NCBI GenBank assembly: GCA_903891475.1
Contig: CAITEP010000007.1
Location: 1-57,432 of the forward strand
Origin: an uncultured Mucilaginibacter sp.
GTDB lineage: Bacteria > Bacteroidota > Bacteroidia > Sphingobacteriales > Sphingobacteriaceae
Length of the DNA: 57,432 nt
Direction: 5' to 3'
Positions within the stretch are counted from its first letter, which is position 1; the number at the start of each line of letters is the position of its first letter. This document shows, in pieces, positions 34,664 to 44,180 of this stretch. Made by a program: the position numbers and the translations under genes. Below the pieces are notes generated by a model, which saw only the letters and a program-made list of their open reading frames with translations, was not told where the DNA came from and made no database searches.

Positions 34664-35887
34664 TTACTTTTTCTTTATTAAAAATGTTTGGTTTTCAAAG
34701 CGGTGAAATATCGAAAAAAAGCGCATCATTAAATAGTACTTACTTGTACCGAAAACTTTATTAAATAGAATAAGCCCATTAAAAATTATTTTAAATATTG
34801 GTGGATTCTCACCGTATGTTTTTTTTAAAACTTTAAATTTCCCTCCTTTGTCATAAAGTTTGATGTGATTCTCTTCAAGGAGGCTGTAATAGGTTCCGGA
34901 GTTTGTAGAAAATTGATTATTAAATTTATAACCATCCTTAATTAAACCTCTATATAACCGTCGATGAAGTTTTAAAATTGGAATACCATTTTCAAATTGA
35001 TTATATTTATATTCCATTTTCCTATAAACATCTAAACCATTCAAGTTTAAATCCCTTAAGTAGTTGTAATAAATTTCTTTATACTCGGGAATAGTAGACA
35101 AAGTAAATTTGTTTTGACGTCCAGCAACAGTATCAACATTATCAGGATTAAAGCTAGAAAAGTGGAAAATTGTCAAAGGGTATTTTATATCATCAACAAA
35201 ATACTTTTCATCCTGTTTAAATAATTTTCGTTCATGAAAATTCCAAAATGCAATATTTATAGCTGGGTTATTTAAAATATAAACAGATCCCTGATATAAA
35301 GAAGGTAAAAAATCCATCCACTTCTGGTCAACGTGAAGCCCATCTTCTTTGTCGGCATAACATTGGTCTCTTAGCTTTTCCATCCACCAATCGGTAATTA
35401 AATTACCAGTTATTGAATTTTTTACGGCAAAAAAACCTAAATTAAATATACCCACCCACAATATAGTTTCTTCGGATGTTGCACCTTCAAATTTAATATA
35501 TGGCTTAACTAAATGTGGGGTTAATAAAGCATCGAAGTTAATTAATTCATCAAATAAAAATTGTAATGAATTAAAAACCACCATATCTGGGTCTAAATAA
35601 ATAACATTGGTATAAAATTCAAATAAATATTTAATAAAATACGGCTTAATAGCAGTACTAAACTCAATTACATCATATTTAAAGGCTAAGTCATAATAAT
35701 TATCAATTCCTATTTCCTTTGCTTCAATAATTTTAAAATCATCGCAGTTTAAATTTTCATTATCAATTTCATCAGAAAGTACAATATAAAAATCACAATT
35801 TGGGTGATTTTTTTTTACAGAATAGCCTAAAACCCTTGCTTGTGCAAGGTAATTTTTTGCGCATATAGTAAAAATTACGTTTTTCAT
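34664..35887 (-). CDS. Glycosyltransferase (GT-A, GT8-like)
   Basis: 407 residues beginning MKNVIFTICAKNYLAQARVL. YTNVIYLDPDMVVFNSL holds a DxD metal site (DPD). The context VDQKWMDFLP and FHFSSF resembles GT8-like/LgtC-type enzymes of Bacteroidota polysaccharide loci. About 300 catalytic residues plus a C-terminal extension of uncertain role. Same-strand neighbours lie 23 and 48 bp away. Confidence 0.75.
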   Translation of the reverse strand: MKNVIFTICAKNYLAQARVLGYSVKKNHPNCDFYIVLSDEIDNENLNCDDFKIIEAKEIGIDNYYDLAFKYDVIEFSTAIKPYFIKYLFEFYTNVIYLDPDMVVFNSLQFLFDELINFDALLTPHLVKPYIKFEGATSEETILWVGIFNLGFFAVKNSITGNLITDWWMEKLRDQCYADKEDGLHVDQKWMDFLPSLYQGSVYILNNPAINIAFWNFHERKLFKQDEKYFVDDIKYPLTIFHFSSFNPDNVDTVAGRQNKFTLSTIPEYKEIYYNYLRDLNLNGLDVYRKMEYKYNQFENGIPILKLHRRLYRGLIKDGYKFNNQFSTNSGTYYSLLEENHIKLYDKGGKFKVLKKTYGENPPIFKIIFNGLILFNKVFGTSKYYLMMRFFSIFHRFENQTFLIKKK

Positions 35888-35910
35888 TTTAATATTTAAG
35901 TTATTAATTC

Positions 35911-36765
35911 TTAAAACTTATAAAATCCTTTTTTATTTGATAATCCATGAATTATACCAATTAGAATTGCTTTAATTTTTTTTATTTTATTTTTTTCAGC
36001 AATTATTACCTTAAATATTCTAAGAATAATATGTGATTTTATTAGTACATATTTATAATGGTTAGGAAAGAGCCTTGGGTATCTTTTCCAAATTATCAAA
36101 TGATTACGTATTATATAATAGGTTCGAAAAGAAGAATAATTATTGGTATATAAACCAAAACAAATTTTTACTTTTTCTCCAACTTTATGATTCATAATAA
36201 TTGAAGGGAAAACAACTGTACTTAAATTATTTAGACTTTTAATTCTAAAACAAAATTCATAATCAACAGCATCGATAAATAATTCATCCTCAAATAATCC
36301 GCAAGTTATAAAGATTTCTAAAGGAAATATCGAACCTGATGTAATGGCATCACTTACTTCAATGAATAACTCCTTTTGTTTATAAAGTAACTGTCCCCAA
36401 TTATTTGGATTTATGCCAAATATTCCAGCATCTATCAATTTGCGATTAATTAATTCTTTATAATTTTTCAAAACTCCTTCATCAAAGTAACTATCTTGAT
36501 CAAGTGTCAGTAAATGCGTATATCCATTTTCTAATGACCATTTTATTCCTTCGTTTAGAGCACTAGCAATACCTATGTTTACTCCCTTGCTTAAAAAAAT
36601 AACTTTTTCAGTTTCATTAATAAAGGTAATTTCATTGTCTAATTTCAAATCAGGAGTGTTTTGCCAAATAATTAATTTATCAACATCATTTATTATCGAA
36701 TTAATATTTAGTTTTAAATCATTTAAATCAGGAAAATAGGTGATTATTATTGCCGATAATTTCAT
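35911..36765 (-). CDS. Glycosyltransferase family 2 (rhamnosyltransferase-like)
   Basis: 284-residue GT-A enzyme. MKLSAIIITYFPDLNDLKLNI and the VNIGIASALNEGIKW / LTLDQDSYF (DQD metal site) pattern fits the rhamnosyltransferase-like GT2 group. A predicted amphipathic C-terminus follows. It directly abuts the flippase gene (1-bp spacing). Confidence 0.87.
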   Translation of the reverse strand: MKLSAIIITYFPDLNDLKLNINSIINDVDKLIIWQNTPDLKLDNEITFINETEKVIFLSKGVNIGIASALNEGIKWSLENGYTHLLTLDQDSYFDEGVLKNYKELINRKLIDAGIFGINPNNWGQLLYKQKELFIEVSDAITSGSIFPLEIFITCGLFEDELFIDAVDYEFCFRIKSLNNLSTVVFPSIIMNHKVGEKVKICFGLYTNNYSSFRTYYIIRNHLIIWKRYPRLFPNHYKYVLIKSHIILRIFKVIIAEKNKIKKIKAILIGIIHGLSNKKGFYKF

Positions 36766-38160
36766 TCAATCAATATATGTATTATTCATATTTCGTTTCA
36801 AAACTCCAATAAAATCTTTAAATTTAATATCTAAATCTTTAAAGACCACCAATGGCCATTTCCACCCTTGGTAACATAAGTCAATAACACCAGGAGCCAT
36901 TGCCATTCCAACTAAACCCAAATTAGTGAACTTTGATAAAACAATTAATAATAGAATAGTACATATCCCAGAAATTAATGAAGGCTTCATAAATGGAATA
37001 TAATTTTTAGTGGAAATAATTGCCCCACATAAACCAGAATTTAGACTTATAAATGAAGATATAGCCATAATTAATATAACATTTTGATTAAAAAATGTAT
37101 TACTTTTTATTATGTGTAAAAAAAAATTACCATAACTAATAATTATAATTGACCCAATAATCAAAGTTAAATTTGCAATTAGTAAGCCTCTAACACATAT
37201 AAATTTTATCATTTGATTATTCCCCAAAATTCTTAACCTCGAAATTTGGGGTAAGAATGTTATTAAAGCAATATTTGCAATTCCAACTGTTGAATCTAGT
37301 ATTTGCTTTGCAATCCCAAATGATGCAATTGAAGATAAAGGTAAAAATAGAGAACCAATGAATATAGATGACTTCTGTATTAAAAAACCCCCTATTGAGG
37401 TAACTCCATACTTCATTGCATTAGGATATATGGCCTTCAGGATTTCTTTCTTGTTTGCTGAATTAACATTATCGAGCTTATTAATAATTTCCGGGGTAAA
37501 AAACTTTTTATTAGAAATTGTTCTTATAATAATTACTGATAAAAATTGTGCGCCAACTAATGCGGCTAAACCATAACCACAATAAATAAAAATTAATGCA
37601 ACTAATAAATAAATTACATGACCTAAAATTGTTATTTTTTTAGAAATTCTTATTAACCCCTTTCCTTCAAGTAAAGCGTCATAGTATAAAGTATATAGAT
37701 TGTAGGTGTTAATACTTATAAACAAGAACCAAGCTGTATAAATATTAATTTTATTACCTTGATAATGGCTTAAAATATTAACTAAATAAAGTGTTCCTAT
37801 AATTGATAGAGCTACAAAAATCAATGCAGAAATTCGTGAGTAAAACCATCGCATAGCCTCTAAAAGACCCTTTAATAATTCAAAACTTATTTCTTTCTCA
37901 TTTTCTAAAGAAATTTCATGACCATCTTTTTTTAATGTGCTTACGCCACTAAATATATAAGTTACATTTCTACTAAATGAAGAATTAAAACCAAAATCAA
38001 CCAAAAAAACTAATGATGAAATTGAGGAAAATATAGTCCATATACCAACATCTTCGCTTGATAACTTATGTAAGATAAATGGAATTAATAATAAAGAAGA
38101 AGAAATCTTGAAAAATGTTGCAGTATAATTCCAGATTACATCAATTCTATTTATTTTCAT
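36766..38160 (-). CDS. Wzx-type oligosaccharide flippase (MATE/PST family)
   Basis: 464 residues with about twelve hydrophobic helices in the pattern of polysaccharide transporters (SSLLLIPFILHKLSSEDVGIW start; LVFLVDFGFNSSFSRNVTYIF). It flips the lipid-linked repeat unit to the periplasm. A hydrophilic insertion (STLKKDGHEISLENEKEIS) lies early. It is followed by the GT2 gene and preceded by the chain-length gene. Confidence 0.88.
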   Translation of the reverse strand: MKINRIDVIWNYTATFFKISSSLLLIPFILHKLSSEDVGIWTIFSSISSLVFLVDFGFNSSFSRNVTYIFSGVSTLKKDGHEISLENEKEISFELLKGLLEAMRWFYSRISALIFVALSIIGTLYLVNILSHYQGNKINIYTAWFLFISINTYNLYTLYYDALLEGKGLIRISKKITILGHVIYLLVALIFIYCGYGLAALVGAQFLSVIIIRTISNKKFFTPEIINKLDNVNSANKKEILKAIYPNAMKYGVTSIGGFLIQKSSIFIGSLFLPLSSIASFGIAKQILDSTVGIANIALITFLPQISRLRILGNNQMIKFICVRGLLIANLTLIIGSIIIISYGNFFLHIIKSNTFFNQNVILIMAISSFISLNSGLCGAIISTKNYIPFMKPSLISGICTILLLIVLSKFTNLGLVGMAMAPGVIDLCYQGWKWPLVVFKDLDIKFKDFIGVLKRNMNNTYID

Positions 38161-38190
38161 ATTTTTTAGATTGCTATATAAATATTATAA

Positions 38191-39276
38191 TCAGGAATTT
38201 GCGGTTTTATTAACATTCATCATAATTGATAAGGTTAATATTACAACAACTAAAGCAGATAAAAAGCCGACAATTAATCCCTTTAGCTTATTTATATAGT
38301 TACATTTCAATGGCAAAATTGGATAATCAATTACCTGTATAAGCGGAGCCTCTTGCCTGTAGGAAATTTTTGCTAACTCCAAATTTTTTACAATTTCTCC
38401 GTATATTGCAGTAGCTGCTTGCACATCTATCTGCTTTTTTTGTGCGGAAACTTTAAGACTAATTAATTGTGGGTTAGCGTTAGGAGCCGCATCAATGGCT
38501 GATGCCACTCCATTTAAAGAAGCATTTAATGATTGTTTAACACTATCGGCTTGGTGTTGTAATATTTGTACGTTTTGAAAGGTTTTCTTTGTTTTAGTAT
38601 AGATATAAAAGTCATTAACAGTTTGCACCAATTTTTCTGTAAAGTTTTTTGAAAAAAATTCGTTTTTTGTTTCTACTTGAACGCTTATAATATTTAATTT
38701 TTTATCAGGCTTTATAACCGTTAATAATTTTTTATTGAATAAATCTACAATATCTGTAATTAAGCTGTCTTGAACCCTAGTTAAATTTTGTTGATTAACA
38801 ACAAAATCTATATTGGAACCTAAATTTTCACCAATCCATTTAGCTCTCAAATTGTAGGCTTCAATAAAAATATTAATAAGTGGTTCCTTTTTTCCATTGT
38901 TTATTGCATCACTAAGTAAAGCTTTTTCAATCATCGTTCTAGACTTATATAGCTCAATGATATTATCTCCCTCAAAAATACCTCCTCCGCTCCCACCAAG
39001 ATTAATTCCAGCAAGTGAGGCCAATCCCGCATATTGGCCTAATCCTCCTCCGCCTTTAGCATCTTCCAAAACAAAAGTACAAACAGCTGTATAAGTAGGT
39101 TTTTTTAGAATGGAATATCCTAATCCCAATAATGCGCCTAATATGGAAAAAGAAAGGATAATAATCCATTTACTTTTTAGGTATTTCGTAATTTCCTTGA
39201 CTTTACTAATTAAATCAACAATTGAAATCTCATCAGAAGGATTCGGCTTAATATTATTTGTATCTTCTATAATCAT
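38191..39276 (-). CDS. Wzz/chain-length determinant (polysaccharide co-polymerase), no kinase domain
   Basis: 361 residues: two membrane helices (IILSFSILGALLGLGYSILKK near 37-58 and LKGLIVGFLSALVVVILTLSIM near the C-terminus) bracket a periplasmic helical domain. A Gly-rich segment (GGGGLGQYAGLASLAG... GGSGGG) follows the first helix, common in Bacteroidota Wzz-like proteins. There is no BY-kinase domain fused or adjacent, unlike many Wzc systems. It regulates chain length with Wzy and Wzx. Confidence 0.87.
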   Translation of the reverse strand: MIIEDTNNIKPNPSDEISIVDLISKVKEITKYLKSKWIIILSFSILGALLGLGYSILKKPTYTAVCTFVLEDAKGGGGLGQYAGLASLAGINLGGSGGGIFEGDNIIELYKSRTMIEKALLSDAINNGKKEPLINIFIEAYNLRAKWIGENLGSNIDFVVNQQNLTRVQDSLITDIVDLFNKKLLTVIKPDKKLNIISVQVETKNEFFSKNFTEKLVQTVNDFYIYTKTKKTFQNVQILQHQADSVKQSLNASLNGVASAIDAAPNANPQLISLKVSAQKKQIDVQAATAIYGEIVKNLELAKISYRQEAPLIQVIDYPILPLKCNYINKLKGLIVGFLSALVVVILTLSIMMNVNKTANS

Positions 39277-39290
39277 GAAAAATTAAATAA

Positions 39291-41801
39291 TTACAATTTT
39301 ATAATCGTTATTATTATTGAGGCTAATGATGCTAACGCGGTAGCATAACCAATTATTTGTGCACCTGTATCCCCTTTTGGCTCGGGCTTTTTAGGTACAT
39401 AAATTTCACTTCCCGGTTTAACTTCAGGATGGCTTCTAAAAAACAAAAAATGCCGAGTGCCCTTTACAGTACCATTAGGATATACTATATAAGCTCCCGA
39501 CTTGTAGGCTCGAGGTGAATATCCACCTGCATTAAGTACATATTCATTGAAATTTTTTCCATTATTAAATACCACAGCGCTAGGAAATAGTACATCACCA
39601 TTTACTCTAACAACTTGCTGTTTTTTTGGTATCCGTATAACATCTCCATCTTCAATCAATAAATCTATATCTGTTCCAGGTTTATTTAAAATCTCCTTTA
39701 AATCAATTCCTACGAAATTATTCCGAGCAACAGTATCTTCTGTTTTCGTCGAATCCTTAAACGTTTTTTTCAAACGATTCAATCTTTCAATCCGCTCTCT
39801 TTGAAGTTCCAAAGTATCAGCTTTATTTTTTTCAACCCCCAATATTGCCAAATTACTTCTTTTTAAGGTTCCACCTTCAATGTCTGCCGAAGCTGTTAAG
39901 CCACCTGCTCTCAAAACAATATCCGAAATTTTTTCATTTTTCTGTTGGATAGCATAGTAACCTGGGTATAAAATTTCACCTTCAACCTTTACTGTTCGTT
40001 GTTTTTCGTAACCGGGTAATCCGTAAATTGATACAATATCATATGGTTTTAATTTAAAGTCACCTACTCCATTTTTTAGTGCTAGATCCACATTTACCGT
40101 ATACACTTGTGCAACTTTACTATTTTTTGAATTTGGATCGCCATTGTCAATTCGTCTTGCAACTTCAATTCTTTTGGCACTAGCACCCTCCCCAAAGCCA
40201 CCTGCTTCAATTATAAGATCTTGAACAGTCATGCTATCTTTATATGCGAATTTTCCCGGTTTTCTCACCTCACCCTGTATGGTTACCTTATACTTATCTC
40301 TCAAATCAAAAATGGAAACTATTCTAACACTATCCTCTCGCTGAAGAATTAGGTCCGGAGTTTTTTTGCTTGTTATATCTTTTAAATTAAATGATATTAG
40401 TTCCTTTGTATTATCAGGTTTTAAGCGAGTTATGCTACCTCTGCCGTCAAATGCATCTTCTTTTAAACCTGCAGCATTTGCAATCAATCCTGAAACTGTA
40501 AGTCCCTTTTGCAATTCATATTCTCCAGATCTAAATACTGCCCCCGATATAATTACCCTATTTTCATATCTATTGAGTATTTTTTCAATTATATATTTAT
40601 CACCTCTAATTGGTGTGTAAGCAGCAAAATCATTTTCAAGCACATCAGTCAGCTTTTTTTGTTGGTCACTTATTTGTATTACTTTTATTTTAGCAGTGTA
40701 AGCCTGCTCATTAAAGCCGCCAGAAAATTTCAATAAGTCCGAAAGTGTTTCACCCGGTAAGGTTTCAAATAAGCCGGGTATTTTTACTTCTCCAAATAGC
40801 TCCACCCTGTTTCTATAAGTAGGTATTTGAATTACATCCTGGTCTTGCAAGGTGATATTATTCTTTTGCTCGCCTTTGGTTAAAAAATCATATAAATCTA
40901 AATGGCTAACAACCTTATTGTTCCTTATTACTTGAATTAAACGAAAAGAACCCGCTTCGTTAGGACCTCCTGCGGCGTAAAGTGCGTTAAAAACTGTGGC
41001 TACTGATGGTAATGTGTATGTTCCGGGTTTAAAAACCTGACCAATCATTATAACCTTTATACTTCTTATATTACCTAAACTAACTTGCACCGATGTACCA
41101 CCCCCTATTGCATAATTACTTGCTCTCAGCCGTTCTTTTATTAAATTAGTTGCGCGATCGATTGTTTTCCCGCTTACATTTAATAAGCCCACTCCTGGAA
41201 TATTTATATTTCCTTCAGTTGATACCTCTAGTTTCCAATTCGCAACGGACTTTCCATAAACATTTATTAAAAGCTGGTCTTCTGGTCCAACAATATAATT
41301 TATTGGGGTAGCAAGTTTTAAATTAGGTTCAAATTTTATATTCTTGTCCTTAAATAAATCTGATCCAAATATTTTAGGCTTTAAGCTCTCATAAATATCT
41401 TTAAGATTGCGCTGCCTCGTTAATAAAGTGGTGTCGGTATTATAATTTAATTTTCGGTTTGACGTATTGCCAGTTGATTTTAACGAAGTAGTGTCACTTC
41501 CATTTTGGTTATTATCCAAATTGTTTGAGCCATCTTTAGTCCTAATGTCAGTAATTCTTTTTTGCAAAGCTTGCACTTGATCATCTGTCATGCCTCTGCT
41601 TTGAGCTTGAGCCAAAACTTGGCTATCCGTTAACCCTGTAGCCTGGGCTTGTTGCAATAAATTACGGATTTGGGCATCGCTCAAATCGCTAACATTTATA
41701 TTTGATAAATTTTGAGGTAAGCTTTGTGCTTTCACGTTTCCGGTAATTATTAAGCAAATTACTAGGACTGAGAAAAAAAACAAATGTTTAAGAAATTTCA
41801 T
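39291..41801 (-). CDS. Polysaccharide export outer membrane protein (Wza-like, multi-SLBB)
   Basis: 836 residues from the chosen ATG at 41801, which gives a signal peptide (MKFLKHLFFFSVLVICLI...KAQ); an upstream ATG at 41843 adds 14 residues. A helical N-terminal repeat region (LSDAQIRNLLQQAQATG / LTDSQVLAQAQSRG / MTDDQVQALQ) precedes the Poly_export domain (VGPEDQLLINVYG) and several SLBB domains. It ends with a single hydrophobic helix (IIGYATALASLASIIITIIKL). It forms the export channel. First gene of the locus. Confidence 0.9.
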   Translation of the reverse strand: MKFLKHLFFFSVLVICLIITGNVKAQSLPQNLSNINVSDLSDAQIRNLLQQAQATGLTDSQVLAQAQSRGMTDDQVQALQKRITDIRTKDGSNNLDNNQNGSDTTSLKSTGNTSNRKLNYNTDTTLLTRQRNLKDIYESLKPKIFGSDLFKDKNIKFEPNLKLATPINYIVGPEDQLLINVYGKSVANWKLEVSTEGNINIPGVGLLNVSGKTIDRATNLIKERLRASNYAIGGGTSVQVSLGNIRSIKVIMIGQVFKPGTYTLPSVATVFNALYAAGGPNEAGSFRLIQVIRNNKVVSHLDLYDFLTKGEQKNNITLQDQDVIQIPTYRNRVELFGEVKIPGLFETLPGETLSDLLKFSGGFNEQAYTAKIKVIQISDQQKKLTDVLENDFAAYTPIRGDKYIIEKILNRYENRVIISGAVFRSGEYELQKGLTVSGLIANAAGLKEDAFDGRGSITRLKPDNTKELISFNLKDITSKKTPDLILQREDSVRIVSIFDLRDKYKVTIQGEVRKPGKFAYKDSMTVQDLIIEAGGFGEGASAKRIEVARRIDNGDPNSKNSKVAQVYTVNVDLALKNGVGDFKLKPYDIVSIYGLPGYEKQRTVKVEGEILYPGYYAIQQKNEKISDIVLRAGGLTASADIEGGTLKRSNLAILGVEKNKADTLELQRERIERLNRLKKTFKDSTKTEDTVARNNFVGIDLKEILNKPGTDIDLLIEDGDVIRIPKKQQVVRVNGDVLFPSAVVFNNGKNFNEYVLNAGGYSPRAYKSGAYIVYPNGTVKGTRHFLFFRSHPEVKPGSEIYVPKKPEPKGDTGAQIIGYATALASLASIIITIIKL

Positions 41802-41933
41802 AAGGTTAAAGACGTCTTGAAAATGGAATAATAAGCCATTCATGTTTTCTTATTAACATTGCAATAATAACGTTATTTTTCCAATTGAGTTAAAACTATT
41901 AAAAATTCGATAGCTCATAACATAAGCTTTTAG

Positions 41934-41941
41934 CAAAATTA
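41934..41941 (-). promoter_or_regulatory. -7 box for exopolysaccharide locus
   Basis: The minus strand reads TAATTTTG (TAnnTTTG), about 90-130 bp before the first locus gene. No clear TTG at -33; the region is shared with a divergent HAD gene. Confidence 0.4.
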
Positions 41942-41979
41942 CAATTACTTTTAACGATTGATTCTTAAAATCACACCTT

Positions 41980-42609
41980 ATGGATAATATAAAAAATATA
42001 ATTTTTGATTACGGAAATGTGATTTTTACTTTGGATTTTGAAAAAAGCAAACATGCCTGGAAAAGCTTAGGTATTGAAAATACCGAAGCTTTTTACGGCC
42101 ACAATGTACAGGATAACATTTTTGATAAATTTGAGAAAGGTGAAATAACTCCTAAAGAATTTAGAAGCTTTGTGAAAAATAAAGTTAAATCCAAAACGGT
42201 TACTGACGAGGAAATAAATAAAACTTGGAATAGTCTTTTAGTGGGTATAGCTCCAGGAAACCATGAATTATTACTTAAAATAAAACAAAAATATCGTACA
42301 TTTTTATTGAGTAATATAAACGCCATTCATTATGACCATATCCATAGATATCTAAAGGATGAATTTGGATATGAAAATAACAATCATTTATTTGAAAAAA
42401 CTTATTACTCACATCTGGTTGGAAAACGCAAACCAGACATTAATATTTTTCAACAGGTTATGGAAGAAAATAACCTGTTGCCTTCTGAAACATTATTCAT
42501 TGATGATAGCCCACAGCACATTGAAAGCGCAAAAAAACTTGGTATCAATACTTATTTAATGACTGCTCCAGATAATATTCAAAAGTTATTTAGTACTTGG
42601 GACATTTAA
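41980..42609 (+). CDS. HAD-superfamily phosphatase (HAD-IA, YihX-like)
   Basis: 209 residues. Motif I FDYGNVIFTLD has the nucleophile Asp-x-Gly variant; motif II TFLLSNINA; motif III Lys in KRKPD; motif IV FIDDSPQHIESA. Fits the YihX/alpha-D-glucose-1-phosphate phosphatase-like group of HAD-IA enzymes. Small phosphometabolite substrate likely. Divergent from the exopolysaccharide locus. Confidence 0.85.
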   Translation: MDNIKNIIFDYGNVIFTLDFEKSKHAWKSLGIENTEAFYGHNVQDNIFDKFEKGEITPKEFRSFVKNKVKSKTVTDEEINKTWNSLLVGIAPGNHELLLKIKQKYRTFLLSNINAIHYDHIHRYLKDEFGYENNNHLFEKTYYSHLVGKRKPDINIFQQVMEENNLLPSETLFIDDSPQHIESAKKLGINTYLMTAPDNIQKLFSTWDI

Positions 42610-42626
42610 GAACTTATTAATACTAG

Positions 42627-43817
42627 TCAATTTTTTGGTTGCCTTTTTCTTCTATTAATTTCCTTTGTTAATAAACCCAATTCTCTGCCCATTTGTCCAG
42701 CAATTGCTGTATTTTCTTCTGCTCTTCTGAACAAATAAGGTAATACTGCTTTTATGGGGCCATATGGAACATATTTTACAACGTTATATTTTGCATTAGC
42801 TAGGTTAAAGCTCAAATTATCACTCATGCCTAATAACTGTGAAAAATATACATGTTGATGATTCTGGTCAATTTTTAAATTATCTAATATCTCAACCATT
42901 TTCTTACAGCTTATCTCATTGTGAGTTCCAGCAACAAAAGCGATTTTATTAATATTTGAAATACAAAATTCAACAGCTTGGTCATAATCTTTATCGGTAT
43001 CAATTTTGGAAGACTGAATTGGGGAATTATAACCCTTTTCAATGGCTCGTGCTCGTTCTTTCTCCATATAAGCCCCCCTAACTAGTTTTGCCGCTAAAAT
43101 AAAGTCCTTTTCTTGAGCTATTTGGAAATCATTTTTCAATGATTGAAATTTATCATGTCGATAAAGTTGATAAGTATTATATACGACTGCCTTATGCTTA
43201 TTAAATCTTTCCATCATCGACAGGGCGAGCAAGTCAATAGTATTTTGAATCCAACTTTCTTCGGCATCAATCATAACTGGTACGTTAGCATCATAAGCGT
43301 TTTGACAAATTGCTAAAACCCGACCTTTTGCCCTTTCCCATTCCTCTTGTTCTTGATTATTTAATGCTAAACATGCATCCAATTTTTCGAGCAACGCAAA
43401 TCGGCATACACCAGTAGGTTTAAATACCGTTAAAGGTATTGAAGGATCATTTTGCGCTCGTTTTATCGTTTTAATAATTTCATTACGGGTATTATCAAAC
43501 ACTTTCTCATCATCCTCTCCTTCAACCGAGTAATCCAAAATAGTACCTACCCCGCCTTCATTTAATCTTTTGATGGTGTTGTCGCATTCTAAAATAGTTT
43601 CTCCACCGCAAAAGTGTTTGAAAATGGTTGCTTTAATAATTCCTTTTATAGGTAAGCCTAATTTCATAGCTAAATTGGTTATTGGAGGACCAATTTTTAC
43701 CATAAAGTTTATATTGATTACCTTAAATAACCAGTAAGCTCTCTTAAGGTCGAAATCAGTAGAATGCTTAAAGGCTATTTCAGTATCTTCAAATGATAAA
43801 TTTTCTTTGTTATACAT
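42627..43817 (-). CDS. Proline dehydrogenase
   Basis: FAD-linked TIM-barrel oxidising proline to pyrroline-5-carboxylate. GTILDYSVEGEDDE, KPTGVCRF, the LVRGAYMEKERARA stretch and YVPYGPIKAVLPYLFRRAEENTA (the FAD/proline-binding C-terminus) are typical. 396 residues, monofunctional (no P5C dehydrogenase). A TAATTTTG -7 box lies about 92 bp upstream (minus strand 43909-43916). Confidence 0.93.
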   Translation of the reverse strand: MYNKENLSFEDTEIAFKHSTDFDLKRAYWLFKVININFMVKIGPPITNLAMKLGLPIKGIIKATIFKHFCGGETILECDNTIKRLNEGGVGTILDYSVEGEDDEKVFDNTRNEIIKTIKRAQNDPSIPLTVFKPTGVCRFALLEKLDACLALNNQEQEEWERAKGRVLAICQNAYDANVPVMIDAEESWIQNTIDLLALSMMERFNKHKAVVYNTYQLYRHDKFQSLKNDFQIAQEKDFILAAKLVRGAYMEKERARAIEKGYNSPIQSSKIDTDKDYDQAVEFCISNINKIAFVAGTHNEISCKKMVEILDNLKIDQNHQHVYFSQLLGMSDNLSFNLANAKYNVVKYVPYGPIKAVLPYLFRRAEENTAIAGQMGRELGLLTKEINRRKRQPKN

Positions 43818-43908
43818 ATTTTTGAGATCAGGGGACGGTATTCAACTTTAGCTTTTAAGGGATAATAATTCTACCAAAATAAAAAGCTTTGTAATTGAAC
43901 CCAGCATA

Positions 43909-43916
43909 CAAAATTA
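43909..43916 (-). promoter_or_regulatory. -7 box for proline dehydrogenase gene
   Basis: The minus strand reads TAATTTTG (TAnnTTTG), about 92 bp before the start. No clear -33 element. Confidence 0.35.
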
Positions 43917-43970
43917 TAAAATGTACACTAATTATATCATAATTCGCAGAATAGTTTATTTTTGCCACCT

Positions 43971-44177
43971 GTGATTGAATTTAAAATAACCGGGGATTAT
44001 ATTCCAATGATCCAATTATTAAAAGCTGTAAACCTTGTTCAAACTGGCGGAGAAGCTCAAATAGCTGTTGTTAATGGCTTGGTAAAATATAACGGCCAAA
44101 TTGATTACCGCAAACGCCTAAAAGTAAAAAAAGGCGATTTGGTTGAATTCAATAATCAAAAAATCTACTTAATTTAA
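43971..44177 (+). CDS. S4-domain RNA-binding protein (YbcJ-like)
   Basis: 68 residues from GTG 43971, giving MIEFKITGDYIPMIQLLKA; a TTG at 43962 is also in frame, and no ATG precedes the conserved region. LVQTGGEAQIAVVNGLVKYNG and RKRLKVKKGDLVEF are the S4 fold. Small S4 proteins bind structured RNA, with ribosome-linked roles. The aroB start is 3 bp after its stop, so the two are probably co-translated. Confidence 0.8.
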   Translation: MIEFKITGDYIPMIQLLKAVNLVQTGGEAQIAVVNGLVKYNGQIDYRKRLKVKKGDLVEFNNQKIYLI

Positions 44178-44180
44178 TTT

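Noticed and set aside
24090..41801. Exopolysaccharide locus as a tRNA-integrated genomic island
   Set aside because: I saw no integrase and no second copy of the tRNA 3' end at the far edge of the locus, so site-specific integration is not supported.
43957..43964. TATTTTTG as a promoter for the S4-aroB unit
   Set aside because: It perfectly matches the -7 consensus but lies 7 bp before the GTG start with no upstream TTG, so support is too weak to list.
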